Shown here in pieces: positions 1 to 8,252 of a DNA stretch of 53,637 nt (its first letter is position 1; each line of letters begins with the position of its first letter). A model generated the notes under the pieces. The model was not told the DNA's origin, did no database searches, and saw nothing but the letters and a program-made list of their open reading frames with translations. Made by a program: the position numbers and the translations under genes. Origin of the DNA: an uncultured Lentisphaerota bacterium. Lineage in GTDB: Bacteria > Verrucomicrobiota > Kiritimatiellia > RFP12 > UBA1067. The stretch covers positions 1 through 53,637 of the forward strand of contig ONRL01000040.1 of NCBI GenBank assembly GCA_900320225.1, in the 5' to 3' direction.

Positions 1-375
1 GGCGCCGCCCGACGGCCAGCCGCCCTCGTCGTAGAGGTAGGCGTGCATGCCGAGCTCGCCCGCGCGGCGGACGACCTTCGCGAACACGTCGAGGTAGGCG
101 TCCGTTAGGTAGTCGGGTTCCATGTCCGTGGGGAACCACGTGCGGAATCCCTTCGGAAAGGGGTGGATGCAGACGTTACGGAGGCCGTGCGCGCGCATGT
201 CCTCAAGTTGCGCGCAGAGCGCGTCCGCGTCAAGCCGGCCGTTCCACATCCAGAAGTATGCGGGCGAGTGGAGCGGGTCGCCGCTTTCCGCAGCCGCCGC
301 CAGCGCCGCCGCGAACGTAAGGGCGAAGATCACCCTTGCCACAACACGCTTCCTCGCCATTCGTTTGTCATGCAT
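1..375 (-). CDS. Partial secreted glycoside-hydrolase-like protein (N-terminus only)
   Basis: The reading frame on the minus strand runs off the left edge, so only the first 125 residues are visible. It starts at 375 (MHDKRMARKR...) because a GAAAGGA ribosome site lies about 7 bases upstream; an inner ATG at 360 is possible. Residues 6-26 form a basic then Ala-rich signal peptide. The mature start contains an aromatic FWMWNG motif, then IHPF, and near the edge YLYDEGGWPSG. Such W-N-G / DE-WPSG spacing is typical of TIM-barrel glycosidases related to GH106 and other rhamnosidase-like families, but the catalytic core is outside the window, so the family is inference. An extended -10 (TGC TAGAAT) lies at 404-412 on the same strand. 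Confidence 0.6.
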   Translation of the reverse strand, partial: MHDKRMARKRVVARVIFALTFAAALAAAAESGDPLHSPAYFWMWNGRLDADALCAQLEDMRAHGLRNVCIHPFPKGFRTWFPTDMEPDYLTDAYLDVFAKVVRRAGELGMHAYLYDEGGWPSGGA

Positions 376-503
376 CTCATGTTCCTTTCTTCCCGTGGCG
401 CATATTCTAGCATAATGTATCCCATTGCGCACCGATGCCGCTCGGCGAGAGAGGGGCGCATCTCCTTTTTTCAACCTTTGCCCGTATTGCCTGCGGCGCT
501 GAA

Positions 504-645
504 CACGGAGACAGGGAGGAGAGGGAGACACGGAGAACATTTTGGAGTTTTGCTTCGCACAACTGAATGACTAAACCTCTCAATCGGCTAGGTGTTGTTG
601 TTATGTGCGAAGCACAATCTCCATAACAATCTCCCTGTCTCCGTG
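504..645. repeat. Long imperfect inverted repeat in a gene-free stretch
   Basis: The 447-base gap between the divergent genes holds an imperfect inverted repeat. The left arm begins CACGGAGACAGGGAG at 504 and includes TTTTGCTTCGCACA near 548-561. The right arm carries GTGCGAAGCACAA at 605-617 and CTCCCTGTCTCCGTG at 631-645. It has internal short repeats of the type CTCCGTG/CACGGAG. No convincing ORF is present. It belongs by appearance to the GAGAC-rich inverted repeats also seen at 5281-5380 and 8253-8375. Confidence 0.6.
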
Positions 646-741
646 AAAACTCCGTGCCCTCCGTGTTGCCGTCGGCAGACATGACGCCGCTTGGTGAAAT
701 GCGCAGATGCGCCCGCTAGAGAGGTCCCGGCGATTCCCCGC

Positions 742-770
742 TTGTGCGCCGTAGGGGGATGTGGTATCAT
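742..770 (+). promoter_or_regulatory. Sigma-70-type promoter for the GH2 gene
   Basis: TTGTGC at 742-747 and TATCAT at 765-770 are separated by exactly 17 bases, with a TG motif (TGG) directly before the -10. It lies about 45 bases upstream of the GH2 ribosome site. Confidence 0.6.
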
Positions 771-822
771 CTTATCCGCCAGGAATTGAGGTAGAACCGA
801 AATCTGTCAACAAGGAAGATCA

Positions 823-3663
823 ATGATGAAAAGCATCCTGATTGCGGCGGCCGGAATGGCTTTGACGGTAGGCGCTGTGGAGCTGGCCGGCGGCTGGATG
901 CTCGCGATGGATCCGGCCAACGCGGGCAAGACGAATGGCTGGGCGGCGGCCGTGCGGCCCGACGCAAAGCCGGCGCCGGTGCCCGGCGTGATCCAGCAGG
1001 TTTATCCGCATTCCTGCGGCGTGGCGTGGTACTGGCGGCGTGTGGTTCGTCCAGCGGCGCGCGCGGACGAGCGCGTGATTCTCCGCTTCGGCGCCGTGGA
1101 CTATTTCTGCGACGTCTACCTCGACGGGAAGAAGATCGGCAGCAACGAGGGCGCGGAGAACACCTTCGCGTTCGACGTGACCGACGCGCTCAAGGCGGAG
1201 TCCCTGCTCGCCGTGCGCGTGATCAATCCCGGCGAGGAGGAGATCGAGGGCTTTACGTGCAAGACCGTGCCGCACCGCAACAAGTTCGAGAAGATGGAAT
1301 TCAAGCCCGGCTGGTGCTACAACACGGGCGGCATCACGCTACCCGTCACGCTGGAAGCCGTGCCGGCCGTGCGCGTGACGGACGCCTTCGTGAAGGCCGA
1401 CTGGAAGACCGGCCGCGTGACCGTTGAGATTACGGCGCGGAACGACTCCGGCGCCCCCTGCGAGAAGGAATTCCCGTGCGTCGTCCTTTTGGACGACGCG
1501 CCCCGTCCCGTTTGCACCGCTTCGGCGCGCCGCACGCTGCCGCCCGGCGAGACGACCTTCGAGCTCTCCTTCGACGTGCCGGGCTTCAAGCTCTGGAGCG
1601 TCGACACGCCGAACGTCTACACGCTCACGGTCGGCGGCTATTCGACGCGTTTCGGCTTCCGCGACTTCCGGGTGGAGAAGGGCTGGTTCACGCTCAACGG
1701 GAAGCGCATCTTCCTCAAGAGCGCGCACACCGGCAACCACCTGCCGGGCGGACTCGCCGTGCTGGACGCCGCCACGCCGGAGTTGGAGTTCCGCGATTTC
1801 CAGAACATGAAGGCGATGGGCTACAACTGCGTGCGCTTCATCGCCACGCAGGCGACGCCGCGCCAGCTCGACTACTGCGACCGGCTGGGCCTCATGGTGT
1901 ACCAGGAGACATACGCCTCGTGGTGCCTCGCCGACTCGCCCCACGCGCGGCGGCGCTTCCTCGACTCCATGCGCTGCGAGATGAAACGCGACCGCAACCA
2001 TCCCTCGCTTACGATCTGGGGTGCGATCAACGAGATGCGGCAGGGTGACTCCATCGCCGCCGCGCGCGACATGCTGCCCGAGATGCGCAAGCTCGACCCC
2101 ACGCGCCTCTGGATCTACAGCTCCGGTCGCTGGGATCTTTGGCCGAAGCGCCCCAAGGGCGAGAAGGGCACATGGAACTACCAGTTCGACGGCCAGCCGG
2201 GTCCCGATTGGAGCATCGGCTCCGTCTCCAATCCCGGCAGCGTGAAGTGGGACTGCGTCTGGGGTGAGGACGGTAAGCTCGCCAACAACGAGGCCGGTCT
2301 GCCCGGCAAGCACGGCCTCACGCCCGCCTGCGGCGATCTCCACTACTATCCCGGCTATCCGCACAACGCCGACGTCGTGCGCAAGCTCCGCACATGGAGC
2401 GCAGATGCAAAGCCTGCATTTATCTCTGAATACGGCATCGGGTCGCTCCTCGACGTGATCGACCACTGCCACGAGTTCGAGCGGCGCGGCATTCCGTCGA
2501 CGGCGCCCGACTACGAGCGCATGGCCGAGATCCGCGACAAGTTCCTCGCCGACTGGAAGAAGCTTGGCCTCTGGCGGTTTTTCGCCGACCCCGTTGATTT
2601 TCTGCGCGCTTCCGAGCGGATGAACGCCCGCACGCGGCGCGAGGGGTTCGACCTCATCCGCTCCAACCCGCGTTTCGTGGGCTTCAACCTCACGGGTGCG
2701 CTCGACCACGCCATCTGCGGCGAGGGTCCGATGTCGCTCTTCCGCCGGATCAAGGACGGCAACTTCGACGTGTTCCGCGACGGCTGGAGCGACCTGCGGT
2801 GGTGCCTGTTCCTCTCGAAATACAACTATTTCGTCGGCGACGCCGTGTCGTTCGAGGCGGTGCTCGCCGACTTCGACGCGCTGCGCGACGGCGACTACAC
2901 GGCGACGTTCGCGATCGTCGACGCAGACGGCGGCGTGAAGTGGCGCTCCGGCGCCGTGTCGTTCCGCGTGCCGCAGAAGGACAAGGACGGCCTGCGCGCC
3001 GTGGCATACCCCGTCGCGCAGGTGGCGACGGACGCAAGACTTGCGCCGGGGGCGTACCGGCTGCGGGCGTACCTCGACCACGGCGGCTACGCGGCGGCGT
3101 TCGAGAAGGGGTTTTACGTGACCGCACGCCCGTCCGCCGCGGACGGCGATGGAACGCCGTCCCTACCTACGGGAGGGCCGCGCTCCTGCGCGGCCGATAC
3201 GGCCTTCATCGACCTCGGAAAGGTGGACGAGAAGCAAGGCGCGGACGCGATGGCGCGCGTGGCGGCGGGCGCGACGGCGCTTGTGCATCTCGAAAAATGG
3301 GGGAACATACCGCCGAAGTTCCTCCCTCTCAAGAACCTCGCCATCATCCCGCGCAGCCACTGGCTCTACCACGACGACACGATCATGGTGCCGGACACGC
3401 TCACGGAGGGCTTGAAAACCGGGTTCCTCGACTGGGACTTCTACGAAGGGTGCTTCCCGCTCTTCGGCTTCACTACCGACACCGAACCTGTTTCCTTCGC
3501 CTCCGTCAACTTCAACGTGGGCGGCCCGCTCGTCTACAACCGGTCGTTCAACCTGGCGACGTTCCGTCACGGGAAGGGCCGGTTGATCGTCTCCACCTTC
3601 CCGCTCGATGAATCGTCGCCGGCCGGGGCAATCATCCTCGCCAACGTCTGCCGATCATGGTGA
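823..3663 (+). CDS. Secreted glycoside hydrolase family 2 (beta-galactosidase/glucuronidase-like)
   Basis: 946 residues with a signal peptide (residues 1-18, hydrophobic, ending near AVE). Order: sugar-binding jelly-roll domain (about 20-180), immunoglobulin-like domain (185-285), then the TIM barrel. The GH2 acid/base is visible as NE in NHPSLTIWGAINE (E404). The likely nucleophile is E536 in ISEYG. This is the retaining GH2 mechanism; the substrate cannot be read from sequence. The C-terminal 170 residues are an extra domain of unknown role. Between residues about 770 and 792 the protein is coded by a dispersed GC-rich repeat kept in frame. Start chosen at tandem ATG codons (823 and 826) after AAGGAAG. 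It is a single-gene unit with its own promoter. Confidence 0.85.
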   Translation: MMKSILIAAAGMALTVGAVELAGGWMLAMDPANAGKTNGWAAAVRPDAKPAPVPGVIQQVYPHSCGVAWYWRRVVRPAARADERVILRFGAVDYFCDVYLDGKKIGSNEGAENTFAFDVTDALKAESLLAVRVINPGEEEIEGFTCKTVPHRNKFEKMEFKPGWCYNTGGITLPVTLEAVPAVRVTDAFVKADWKTGRVTVEITARNDSGAPCEKEFPCVVLLDDAPRPVCTASARRTLPPGETTFELSFDVPGFKLWSVDTPNVYTLTVGGYSTRFGFRDFRVEKGWFTLNGKRIFLKSAHTGNHLPGGLAVLDAATPELEFRDFQNMKAMGYNCVRFIATQATPRQLDYCDRLGLMVYQETYASWCLADSPHARRRFLDSMRCEMKRDRNHPSLTIWGAINEMRQGDSIAAARDMLPEMRKLDPTRLWIYSSGRWDLWPKRPKGEKGTWNYQFDGQPGPDWSIGSVSNPGSVKWDCVWGEDGKLANNEAGLPGKHGLTPACGDLHYYPGYPHNADVVRKLRTWSADAKPAFISEYGIGSLLDVIDHCHEFERRGIPSTAPDYERMAEIRDKFLADWKKLGLWRFFADPVDFLRASERMNARTRREGFDLIRSNPRFVGFNLTGALDHAICGEGPMSLFRRIKDGNFDVFRDGWSDLRWCLFLSKYNYFVGDAVSFEAVLADFDALRDGDYTATFAIVDADGGVKWRSGAVSFRVPQKDKDGLRAVAYPVAQVATDARLAPGAYRLRAYLDHGGYAAAFEKGFYVTARPSAADGDGTPSLPTGGPRSCAADTAFIDLGKVDEKQGADAMARVAAGATALVHLEKWGNIPPKFLPLKNLAIIPRSHWLYHDDTIMVPDTLTEGLKTGFLDWDFYEGCFPLFGFTTDTEPVSFASVNFNVGGPLVYNRSFNLATFRHGKGRLIVSTFPLDESSPAGAIILANVCRSW
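3130..3200. repeat. Dispersed palindromic repeat inside the GH2 gene
   Basis: This GC-rich block contains CGTCCGCCGCGGACG (a near-perfect palindrome) and then GGGAGGGCCGCGCTCCTG CGCGGCC. It resembles the GGTCGC/GCGACC-CTCCC units at 11694, 13640 and 24226. It is read in frame as a low-complexity linker (GGPRSCAAD). Confidence 0.55.
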
Positions 3664-3705
3664 TTGTGTCGGCACTAGTTTTACAGAAGACGTAATATTT
3701 GTGTT

Positions 3706-3736
3706 GCGGATTGTTACACAAAGCGTAACAATCCGC
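3706..3736. promoter_or_regulatory. Perfect 12-bp hairpin between GH2 and gdhA
   Basis: GCGGATTGTTAC at 3706-3717 and GTAACAATCCGC at 3725-3736 form a perfect 12-bp stem with a 7-base loop. No T-run follows on either strand, so an intrinsic terminator is less likely than an operator or an mRNA stem. It may end the GH2 transcript. Confidence 0.55.
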
Positions 3737-3812
3737 ATATAACTTAAAATTACTTGCACGAGTGATGCTTTTTTGGGTGGCACGGTTTGTGCTCTCAATT
3801 CTTAATCAAGTA

Positions 3813-3829
3813 GAGTGGACTGTCCACTC
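3813..3829. promoter_or_regulatory. Operator-like palindrome overlapping the gdhA leader
   Basis: GAGTGGAC-T-GTCCACTC is a perfect 8-bp inverted repeat with one central base. It sits directly before the AAGGAG ribosome site (3833-3838) and 16 bases from the ATG. A dyad at this place could bind a repressor or fold in the mRNA and reach the ribosome site; which of these applies is not visible. Confidence 0.55.
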
Positions 3830-3845
3830 ATCAAGGAGAAACAAA

Positions 3846-5210
3846 ATGAGCAAATACGTCGAGCGCGTCCTCAACGAAACGGCCGCGCGCAATGGTAACG
3901 AGCCGGAATTCCTCCAGGCCGTCGATGAAGTGCTGACGACCCTCGATCCGGTTCTCAAGAAGAACCCCCAGTATGAAGCCAACGCGATTCTCGAGCGCAT
4001 GGTGGAGCCGGAGCGCGTGATCATGTTCCGCGTGCCGTGGGTGGACGACAAGGGCGTCGTGCGCGTGAACCGCGGCTACCGCATCCAGATGAACAGCGCG
4101 ATCGGCCCGTACAAGGGCGGTCTCCGCTTCGATCCCACGGTGAACCTGGGCGTGCTGAAGTTCCTCGCGTTCGAGCAGGTGTTCAAGAACTCGCTCACCA
4201 CGCTCCCCATGGGCGGCGGCAAGGGCGGTTCGGACTTCAACCCGAAGCAGAGCCCCCACACGCCCGGCAAGCGCTGCAGCGACGCCGAAGTGATGCGTTT
4301 CTGCCAGAGCTTCATGACGGAGCTTTTCCGCCACATCGGTCCCGACACCGACGTGCCGGCCGGCGACATGAACGTGGGCGGCCGCGAAATCGGCTATCTC
4401 TTCGGCCAGTACAAGCGCCTCGCGAACGAGTGGACGGGCGTCCTCACGGGCAAGGGCCTCTCCTTCGGCGGTTCGCTGATCCGTCCGGAGGCGACCGGCT
4501 ACGGCGACATCTACTTCGCGCAGAACATGCTTGCGATGCGCGGCGAGACGTTCGAGGGCAAGAAGTGCGTGATCTCCGGATCGGGCAACGTGGCGAGCTT
4601 CGCCGCGCAGAAGCTGATGCAGCTCGGCGCGAAGGTGATGACGCTCTCGGACCGTTCCGGCGCGATCTTCTGCGAAGAGGGAATCACGGAGAAGATGCTC
4701 AAGGACATCATGGTCCTCAAGAACGTCAAGCGCGGCGAGCTCGCCGACTTCGCGAAGAAGACGAAGGCCGTCAAGTTCTTCGCCGGCCAGATCGCGGACA
4801 AGATCGACGCGGCGTTCCCGTGCGCCCGCCAGAACGAGCTGAACGGCAAGGACGCCGAGTACCTGCTCAAGCACGGCTGCACGCTCGTGGGCGAAGGCGC
4901 GAACATGCCGTCGACCCCGGACGCGATCGCGGCGTTCCTCAAGGCCAAGATCATGTACTCGCCGGGCAAGGCGTCGAACGCCGGCGGCGTGGCCACGTCG
5001 GGCCTCGAGATGTCGCAGAACTCGGAGCGTCTCAGCTGGACGGCCGAGGAGGTGGACGCGAAGCTCAAGGGCATCATGAAGTCCATCCACGACAACGCCT
5101 GGGAAGCCGCCGCCAAGTACGGCGACAAGCTTCGTGAAGGTCGCCGACGCCATGGTCGCCCAGGGCGTGTGCTAAGGAAGCCATCAGTTTGCACATGTGA
5201 AAGTGTGTAA
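3846..5210 (+). CDS. gdhA: Glutamate dehydrogenase, C-terminus frameshifted
   Basis: Hexameric-type glutamate dehydrogenase making glutamate from 2-oxoglutarate and ammonium. Start 3846 follows AAGGAG. The glutamate-binding and catalytic region is intact: GPYKGGLRFDPTVNL, the catalytic lysine in PMGGGKGG, and PAGDMNVGGREI. A Rossmann NAD(P) domain follows (ISGSGNVA). The frame ends in LREGRRRHGRP..., unlike the family. In the +1 frame the expected ending FVKVADAMVAQGVC-stop is visible, ending at 5175. The usual NYVxGANIAG segment that precedes it is missing, so about 35-40 bases seem deleted near 5133 with a net shift. Either this is a real inactivating or altering mutation, or an assembly error. 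The first 430 residues are solid. Confidence 0.88.
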   Translation: MSKYVERVLNETAARNGNEPEFLQAVDEVLTTLDPVLKKNPQYEANAILERMVEPERVIMFRVPWVDDKGVVRVNRGYRIQMNSAIGPYKGGLRFDPTVNLGVLKFLAFEQVFKNSLTTLPMGGGKGGSDFNPKQSPHTPGKRCSDAEVMRFCQSFMTELFRHIGPDTDVPAGDMNVGGREIGYLFGQYKRLANEWTGVLTGKGLSFGGSLIRPEATGYGDIYFAQNMLAMRGETFEGKKCVISGSGNVASFAAQKLMQLGAKVMTLSDRSGAIFCEEGITEKMLKDIMVLKNVKRGELADFAKKTKAVKFFAGQIADKIDAAFPCARQNELNGKDAEYLLKHGCTLVGEGANMPSTPDAIAAFLKAKIMYSPGKASNAGGVATSGLEMSQNSERLSWTAEEVDAKLKGIMKSIHDNAWEAAAKYGDKLREGRRRHGRPGRVLRKPSVCTCESV

Positions 5211-5228
5211 GCGGGCAACCGCCAGCAA

Positions 5229-5268
5229 CCAGCACCAGTATTCAAAGTACTGGTGCTGGTGTGTTTTT
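5229..5268 (+). terminator. Intrinsic terminator after gdhA
   Basis: CCAGCACCAGTA (5229-5240) and TACTGGTGCTGG (5248-5259) form a perfect 12-bp stem with a 7-base loop, followed by TGTGTTTTT. Confidence 0.85.
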
Positions 5269-5280
5269 GGGGGGGAGCGG

Positions 5281-5380
5281 GGGAGACCAGAGACCTGAGA
5301 CTTGAGACCCGCCGGGGAGCTTAATGTCTCGTTGTCTCAATGTCTTCCCAGGTCTCAGGTCTCTTGTCTCAGGTCTCCCC
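5281..5380. repeat. GAGAC-rich inverted repeat
   Basis: Short units of GAGAC and CTGAGAC on the left (GGGAGACC...GACCTGAGAC) are mirrored by GTCTCAGGTCTC units on the right. A similar arrangement with other spacing lies at 8253-8375. The unit order differs between copies, so this looks like a low-complexity palindromic element and not a single mobile element. Confidence 0.5.
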
Positions 5381-5440
5381 CTCCCCCCCTGCCAGAATTC
5401 CCGAATTGAAACTGGATATCCCCATGAAGCCTCAAACTTG

Positions 5441-5449
5441 TGGTATAAT
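5441..5449 (+). promoter_or_regulatory. Extended -10 promoter giving a leaderless transcript
   Basis: TGG-TATAAT (hexamer 5444-5449) with no good -35. Transcription would begin about base 5456, one base before the ATG at 5457, and there is no ribosome site between. Confidence 0.55.
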
Positions 5450-5456
5450 TCCCCCC

Positions 5457-7442
5457 ATGAAAAACCAGATGCTCATCGTTTCCGCCGTCGCGGCGGCCTG
5501 CCTTTCGCTGGCGGCCGCTGAACTCCGCAAGGACTTCCGCATCCGCGATCCGTTCGTGCTCGCGGACAACGGCACCTACTACCTCTACGAATCCAAGCCG
5601 TGGTTCGGCGGCAGCGGCGTCTCCGTGCGCACGAGCAAAGACCTCGAGCACTGGGGCGAGAAGCAGCCGGCGATGGTCGTCCCGAAGGGCGTGCCCGTGA
5701 CCGCCGTCTGGGCGCCTGAGGTGCACAAGTACGAGGGCGCCTACTACCTTTTCACCACTCTTACGGAGCAGAAAGGCTCCGCGCCGATCCAGGCGATGGA
5801 CCCGAAGGCCAAGGAGAAGAACCTCACGCCGCGCGGCACGTGGGTGTTCAAGTCGGAGAGCCCGCTCGGGCCGTTCAAGCCCGTGAAGACGGGGCCGCTC
5901 CCGCCCAAGGACTGGATGACGCTCGACGGCACGCTCTACGTGGAGGACGGACAGCCCTACATGGTGTTCTGCCACGAGTGGTGTCAGGTGGACAACGGAC
6001 GGATGTGCTACGCCCCCCTCGCGAAGGACTTCGCCTCGTTCACCGCTCCGCCGAAGACGCTGTTCGCGGCGCGCGACGCGGTGCCGGGCGCGGGACACGT
6101 GACGGACGGCCCCTTCTTCTACCGTTCGCCCAAGAACGGCGACCTCTACATGATCTGGTCGAACTTCGTCAAGGGACACGGCTACTGCGTGCTCCTGCGC
6201 AAGTCCACCACCGGCAAGCTTGCGGGCCCCTGGACGAGGGACGAGATCCTCTACGCCAAGAACGGCGGACACGGCATGCTCTTCCGCACATTCGACGGTA
6301 AGCTGCTCCTCACCCTCCACCAGCCCAACTCGGGCGAGGCCGAGCGCATGAAGCTCTTCGAGATCGAGGATACGGGCCATACGCTGCGTCTCGTCTGCGG
6401 CACGTTCGACATGCCGCCCATGCCCGCCGGCGGCGTGTGCGCCCACCAGGGGAACGGCGGCGGCAAGCCCGCCAACACCGTGGTGGCGTTCACCAACGCC
6501 GTCGCCCTCGGCGCCATCATGGTGGAGTTCGACGTCAAGCGCTGCAAGACGGGCGAGCTCGTGATCATGCACGACGGCACGGTCGACCGCACGACGAACG
6601 GCAAGGGTGCCGTCGCGGATTTGACCTTTGACGAGATCCGCAAGCTCACCGTCAAGTGGCCCCATGAAGCGGCGAGAGCGCCGCTTCCCCGAGATGTTCG
6701 GGGAAGCGACACTCCTGTCGCTTCCCGTCAACCTAAACACCCTGACGTGAAGGTGCCGACGTTTGACGAGGCGATCGACTGCCTGCCCACCGAGGGCGTG
6801 TGGATCAACTGCCACTGCGCGGCGAACGTGGCGACGGAGGTGGCGCGGAAGATCAAGGCGAAGGGACGTCTCCACCAGGCGTTCATCGCCACGTCGCTGC
6901 CCGCCATCGAAGAGGCGCGCAAGGCGGTGCCCGACATCCTCACCTGCAACATGAGTCGCACCGTCAAAGGCCTTGACGCCTACAAAAAACCCTGGCCGCC
7001 GGAGAAGAACACGCTCTACGCGAAACAGACGATCGAGCACAAGTGCCAGTTCCTGCAGCTACTCTATCCCTGCTCGCGCGCGGACGTGGAGATGCTGCAC
7101 GCGGCCGGCGTGAAGGTGTCCTACTTCAAGTGCGACCAGCCGGAGAAGGCGAAGAAGTTGCGCGACCTCGGCATCGACGTGATCCTCTCCGACCGCATCG
7201 AGGTCACCCGCCCCGCCTTCACTTCAGGCCTTCACTTCAGCCCGTTGACTGGCTCACCATTCCCCCGCCGGCGCCTCTCGCGCCGAGCGGCGCGCGCGCC
7301 CTACCGTGCGAGAGTGGTCGCGCTTGTCGTGATCATTCGGGGAAGCGGCACTCTTACCGCTTCACGTGGTAGGGCGGTCGCCCCGCGACCGCCGCATGGA
7401 GAGCCGCCATCTTGGCGGCGCATGATCGCGAATGCCGTTTGA
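5457..7442 (+). CDS. Secreted GH43-like beta-propeller fused to a GDPD-like domain
   Basis: 661 residues; start 5457 gives a signal peptide ending near LAAAE. Residues 22-325 are a five-bladed propeller of the GH43 type: catalytic Asp in RIRDPFVL, a second acidic site around WMTLDGTLY, repeated aromatic blade motifs. Residues 326-590 resemble glycerophosphodiester phosphodiesterases: AHQG (H330), FTNAVALGA, VEFDVK, IMHDGTVDRTT. Two canonical positions deviate (AHRG is AHQG; PENT is PANT, losing a metal ligand), so activity of this half is uncertain. Residues about 402-425 and the last 75 are coded by dispersed GC-rich repeats. The natural end was probably near SDRIEVTRP, with later read-through into a repeat block. 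Confidence 0.8.
   Translation: MKNQMLIVSAVAAACLSLAAAELRKDFRIRDPFVLADNGTYYLYESKPWFGGSGVSVRTSKDLEHWGEKQPAMVVPKGVPVTAVWAPEVHKYEGAYYLFTTLTEQKGSAPIQAMDPKAKEKNLTPRGTWVFKSESPLGPFKPVKTGPLPPKDWMTLDGTLYVEDGQPYMVFCHEWCQVDNGRMCYAPLAKDFASFTAPPKTLFAARDAVPGAGHVTDGPFFYRSPKNGDLYMIWSNFVKGHGYCVLLRKSTTGKLAGPWTRDEILYAKNGGHGMLFRTFDGKLLLTLHQPNSGEAERMKLFEIEDTGHTLRLVCGTFDMPPMPAGGVCAHQGNGGGKPANTVVAFTNAVALGAIMVEFDVKRCKTGELVIMHDGTVDRTTNGKGAVADLTFDEIRKLTVKWPHEAARAPLPRDVRGSDTPVASRQPKHPDVKVPTFDEAIDCLPTEGVWINCHCAANVATEVARKIKAKGRLHQAFIATSLPAIEEARKAVPDILTCNMSRTVKGLDAYKKPWPPEKNTLYAKQTIEHKCQFLQLLYPCSRADVEMLHAAGVKVSYFKCDQPEKAKKLRDLGIDVILSDRIEVTRPAFTSGLHFSPLTGSPFPRRRLSRRAARAPYRARVVALVVIIRGSGTLTASRGRAVAPRPPHGEPPSWRRMIANAV
6661..6735. 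repeat. Dispersed repeat inserted in frame in the GH43-GDPD gene
   Basis: GAAGCGGCGAGAGCGCCGCTTC forms a palindrome, followed by GGGGAAGCGACACTC CTGTCGCTTCCC. The related unit GGGGAAGCGGCACTCTTGCCGC occurs at 31644. It codes an insertion of about 25 residues between two GDPD strands. Confidence 0.6.
7250..7425. repeat. Composite dispersed repeats forming the gene end
   Basis: Several palindromic units follow each other: a CGCCTCTCGCGCCGAGCGGCGC block, GGGGAAGCGGCACTCTTACCGCTTC, GGTAGGGCGGTCGCCCCGCGACCGCC, and AGCCGCCATCTTGGCGGC. The last two recur at 33414 and 11781. Here they supply the C-terminal 60-70 residues of the upstream ORF. Confidence 0.65.
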
Positions 7443-7478
7443 ACTCCCCCTCGTACAATTTCCCCAAAACGCAATTCC

Positions 7479-7560
7479 CGCTTGCGCCGGGCGGGGGAAT
7501 GTGGCATACTATTTTCGTCTTGCCCGTAAAAAGGCGAGATAACAGATTACCCGCGCGGGT
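7479..7560 (+). repeat. 82-bp direct repeat, copy A, carrying the TA promoter
   Basis: Matches 8420-8501 at 77 of 82 positions. It holds TTGCGC (7482-7487), 17 bases, CATACT (7505-7510) preceded by TGG. Then comes a hairpin (GTCTT/AAGGC) and the perfect palindrome ACCCGCGCGGGT at its end. One mismatch between copies falls in the hairpin and keeps pairing (U-G against C-G). Together the two copies bracket the toxin-antitoxin pair. Confidence 0.85.
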
Positions 7561-7605
7561 GGCTCGCGCTTGTCGCATCCGCCTTGCGCCGAGAGGGAAA
7601 AAACG

Positions 7606-7860
7606 ATGCCGGCAGCAGCGAAAGACATAATAGATGCGATGACAACGGACGAAAAGGTTCGTACCGTGCGCTACATTGTAACCATGCTTGGGGAAGGCTT
7701 CAGGCATAGTTTCAACGATCCGGCCGCAGAGGAGGATGTGGCCGCGCAACTGTCAGAATGTTCGCGTTTTTGCCGTGAGAATCCCGAGCGGATGTCGCAC
7801 GAAGAAGTCTTTTCCGGTCTGCAGGAGATCGTTGATGCTGGGCGACAAGTTTACTCTTGA
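7606..7860 (+). CDS. Putative antitoxin of a RelE/ParE-type pair
   Basis: 84 residues starting MPAAAKDI, chosen because GAGAGGGA lies 8 bases upstream; longer in-frame starts lie before the ribosome site. No clear DNA-binding motif is visible, but it is small, charged, mostly helical in composition and overlaps the toxin start by 26 bases, the usual antitoxin-first order. Function is inferred from context. The promoter is in the 82-bp repeat just upstream. Confidence 0.65.
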   Translation: MPAAAKDIIDAMTTDEKVRTVRYIVTMLGEGFRHSFNDPAAEEDVAAQLSECSRFCRENPERMSHEEVFSGLQEIVDAGRQVYS

Positions 7861-8140
7861 GTATTCGCCGCAGTTCTACGACGAAATCTCGGACGCCGTA
7901 CGTTACATCACGTTCAAGTTGCGTAACCCTGAGGCGGCACAACGATTGAGGGATGATGCCGAACGGGCTGTCGTGGATCGCCTTGAAGCTCCGCTTGCCT
8001 TTGCGCCGTACTATAAAGATGAGGCGACTGGAGATGTCTATTACCGTATCAACGTTCGCAACTTTGCCATTTTCTATGTTGTGATAGGCCAGGTTATGGA
8101 AGTCCGATGGTTCCGTTATTCACGCCGTCAGTTCCCATAA
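7835..8140 (+). CDS. RelE/ParE-family toxin
   Basis: 101 residues beginning MLGDKFTLEYSP. The family pattern is visible: an N-terminal strand, two helices with LRNPEAAQRL, then the strand-rich end YYRINVRNFAIFYVV and VRWFRYSRRQ. Members cleave ribosome-bound mRNA or inhibit gyrase; which applies is not readable. It begins inside the antitoxin gene, showing translational coupling. Confidence 0.75.
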   Translation: MLGDKFTLEYSPQFYDEISDAVRYITFKLRNPEAAQRLRDDAERAVVDRLEAPLAFAPYYKDEATGDVYYRINVRNFAIFYVVIGQVMEVRWFRYSRRQFP

Positions 8141-8252
8141 ATTGCCATTCCGCGCCGTAATCTCACGCCTCATGCCCGCTTTTTCACATATCGCGATAGG
8201 TGACGTACCGCGCACGCGCCCGCCGCTGGCGGAGTGGGCGTGGGCGCGCGGA

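Noticed and set aside
1339-3081. Long minus-strand open frame across the GH2 gene (580 codons)
   Set aside because: Mirror frame of a GC-rich gene; no ribosome site, Arg/His/Val-biased residues, and the plus-strand gene has clear GH2 motifs. The same holds for long antisense frames at 3831-5153, 5355-7040, 17265-20489, 22004-23557, 24330-26882 and 51133-53277.
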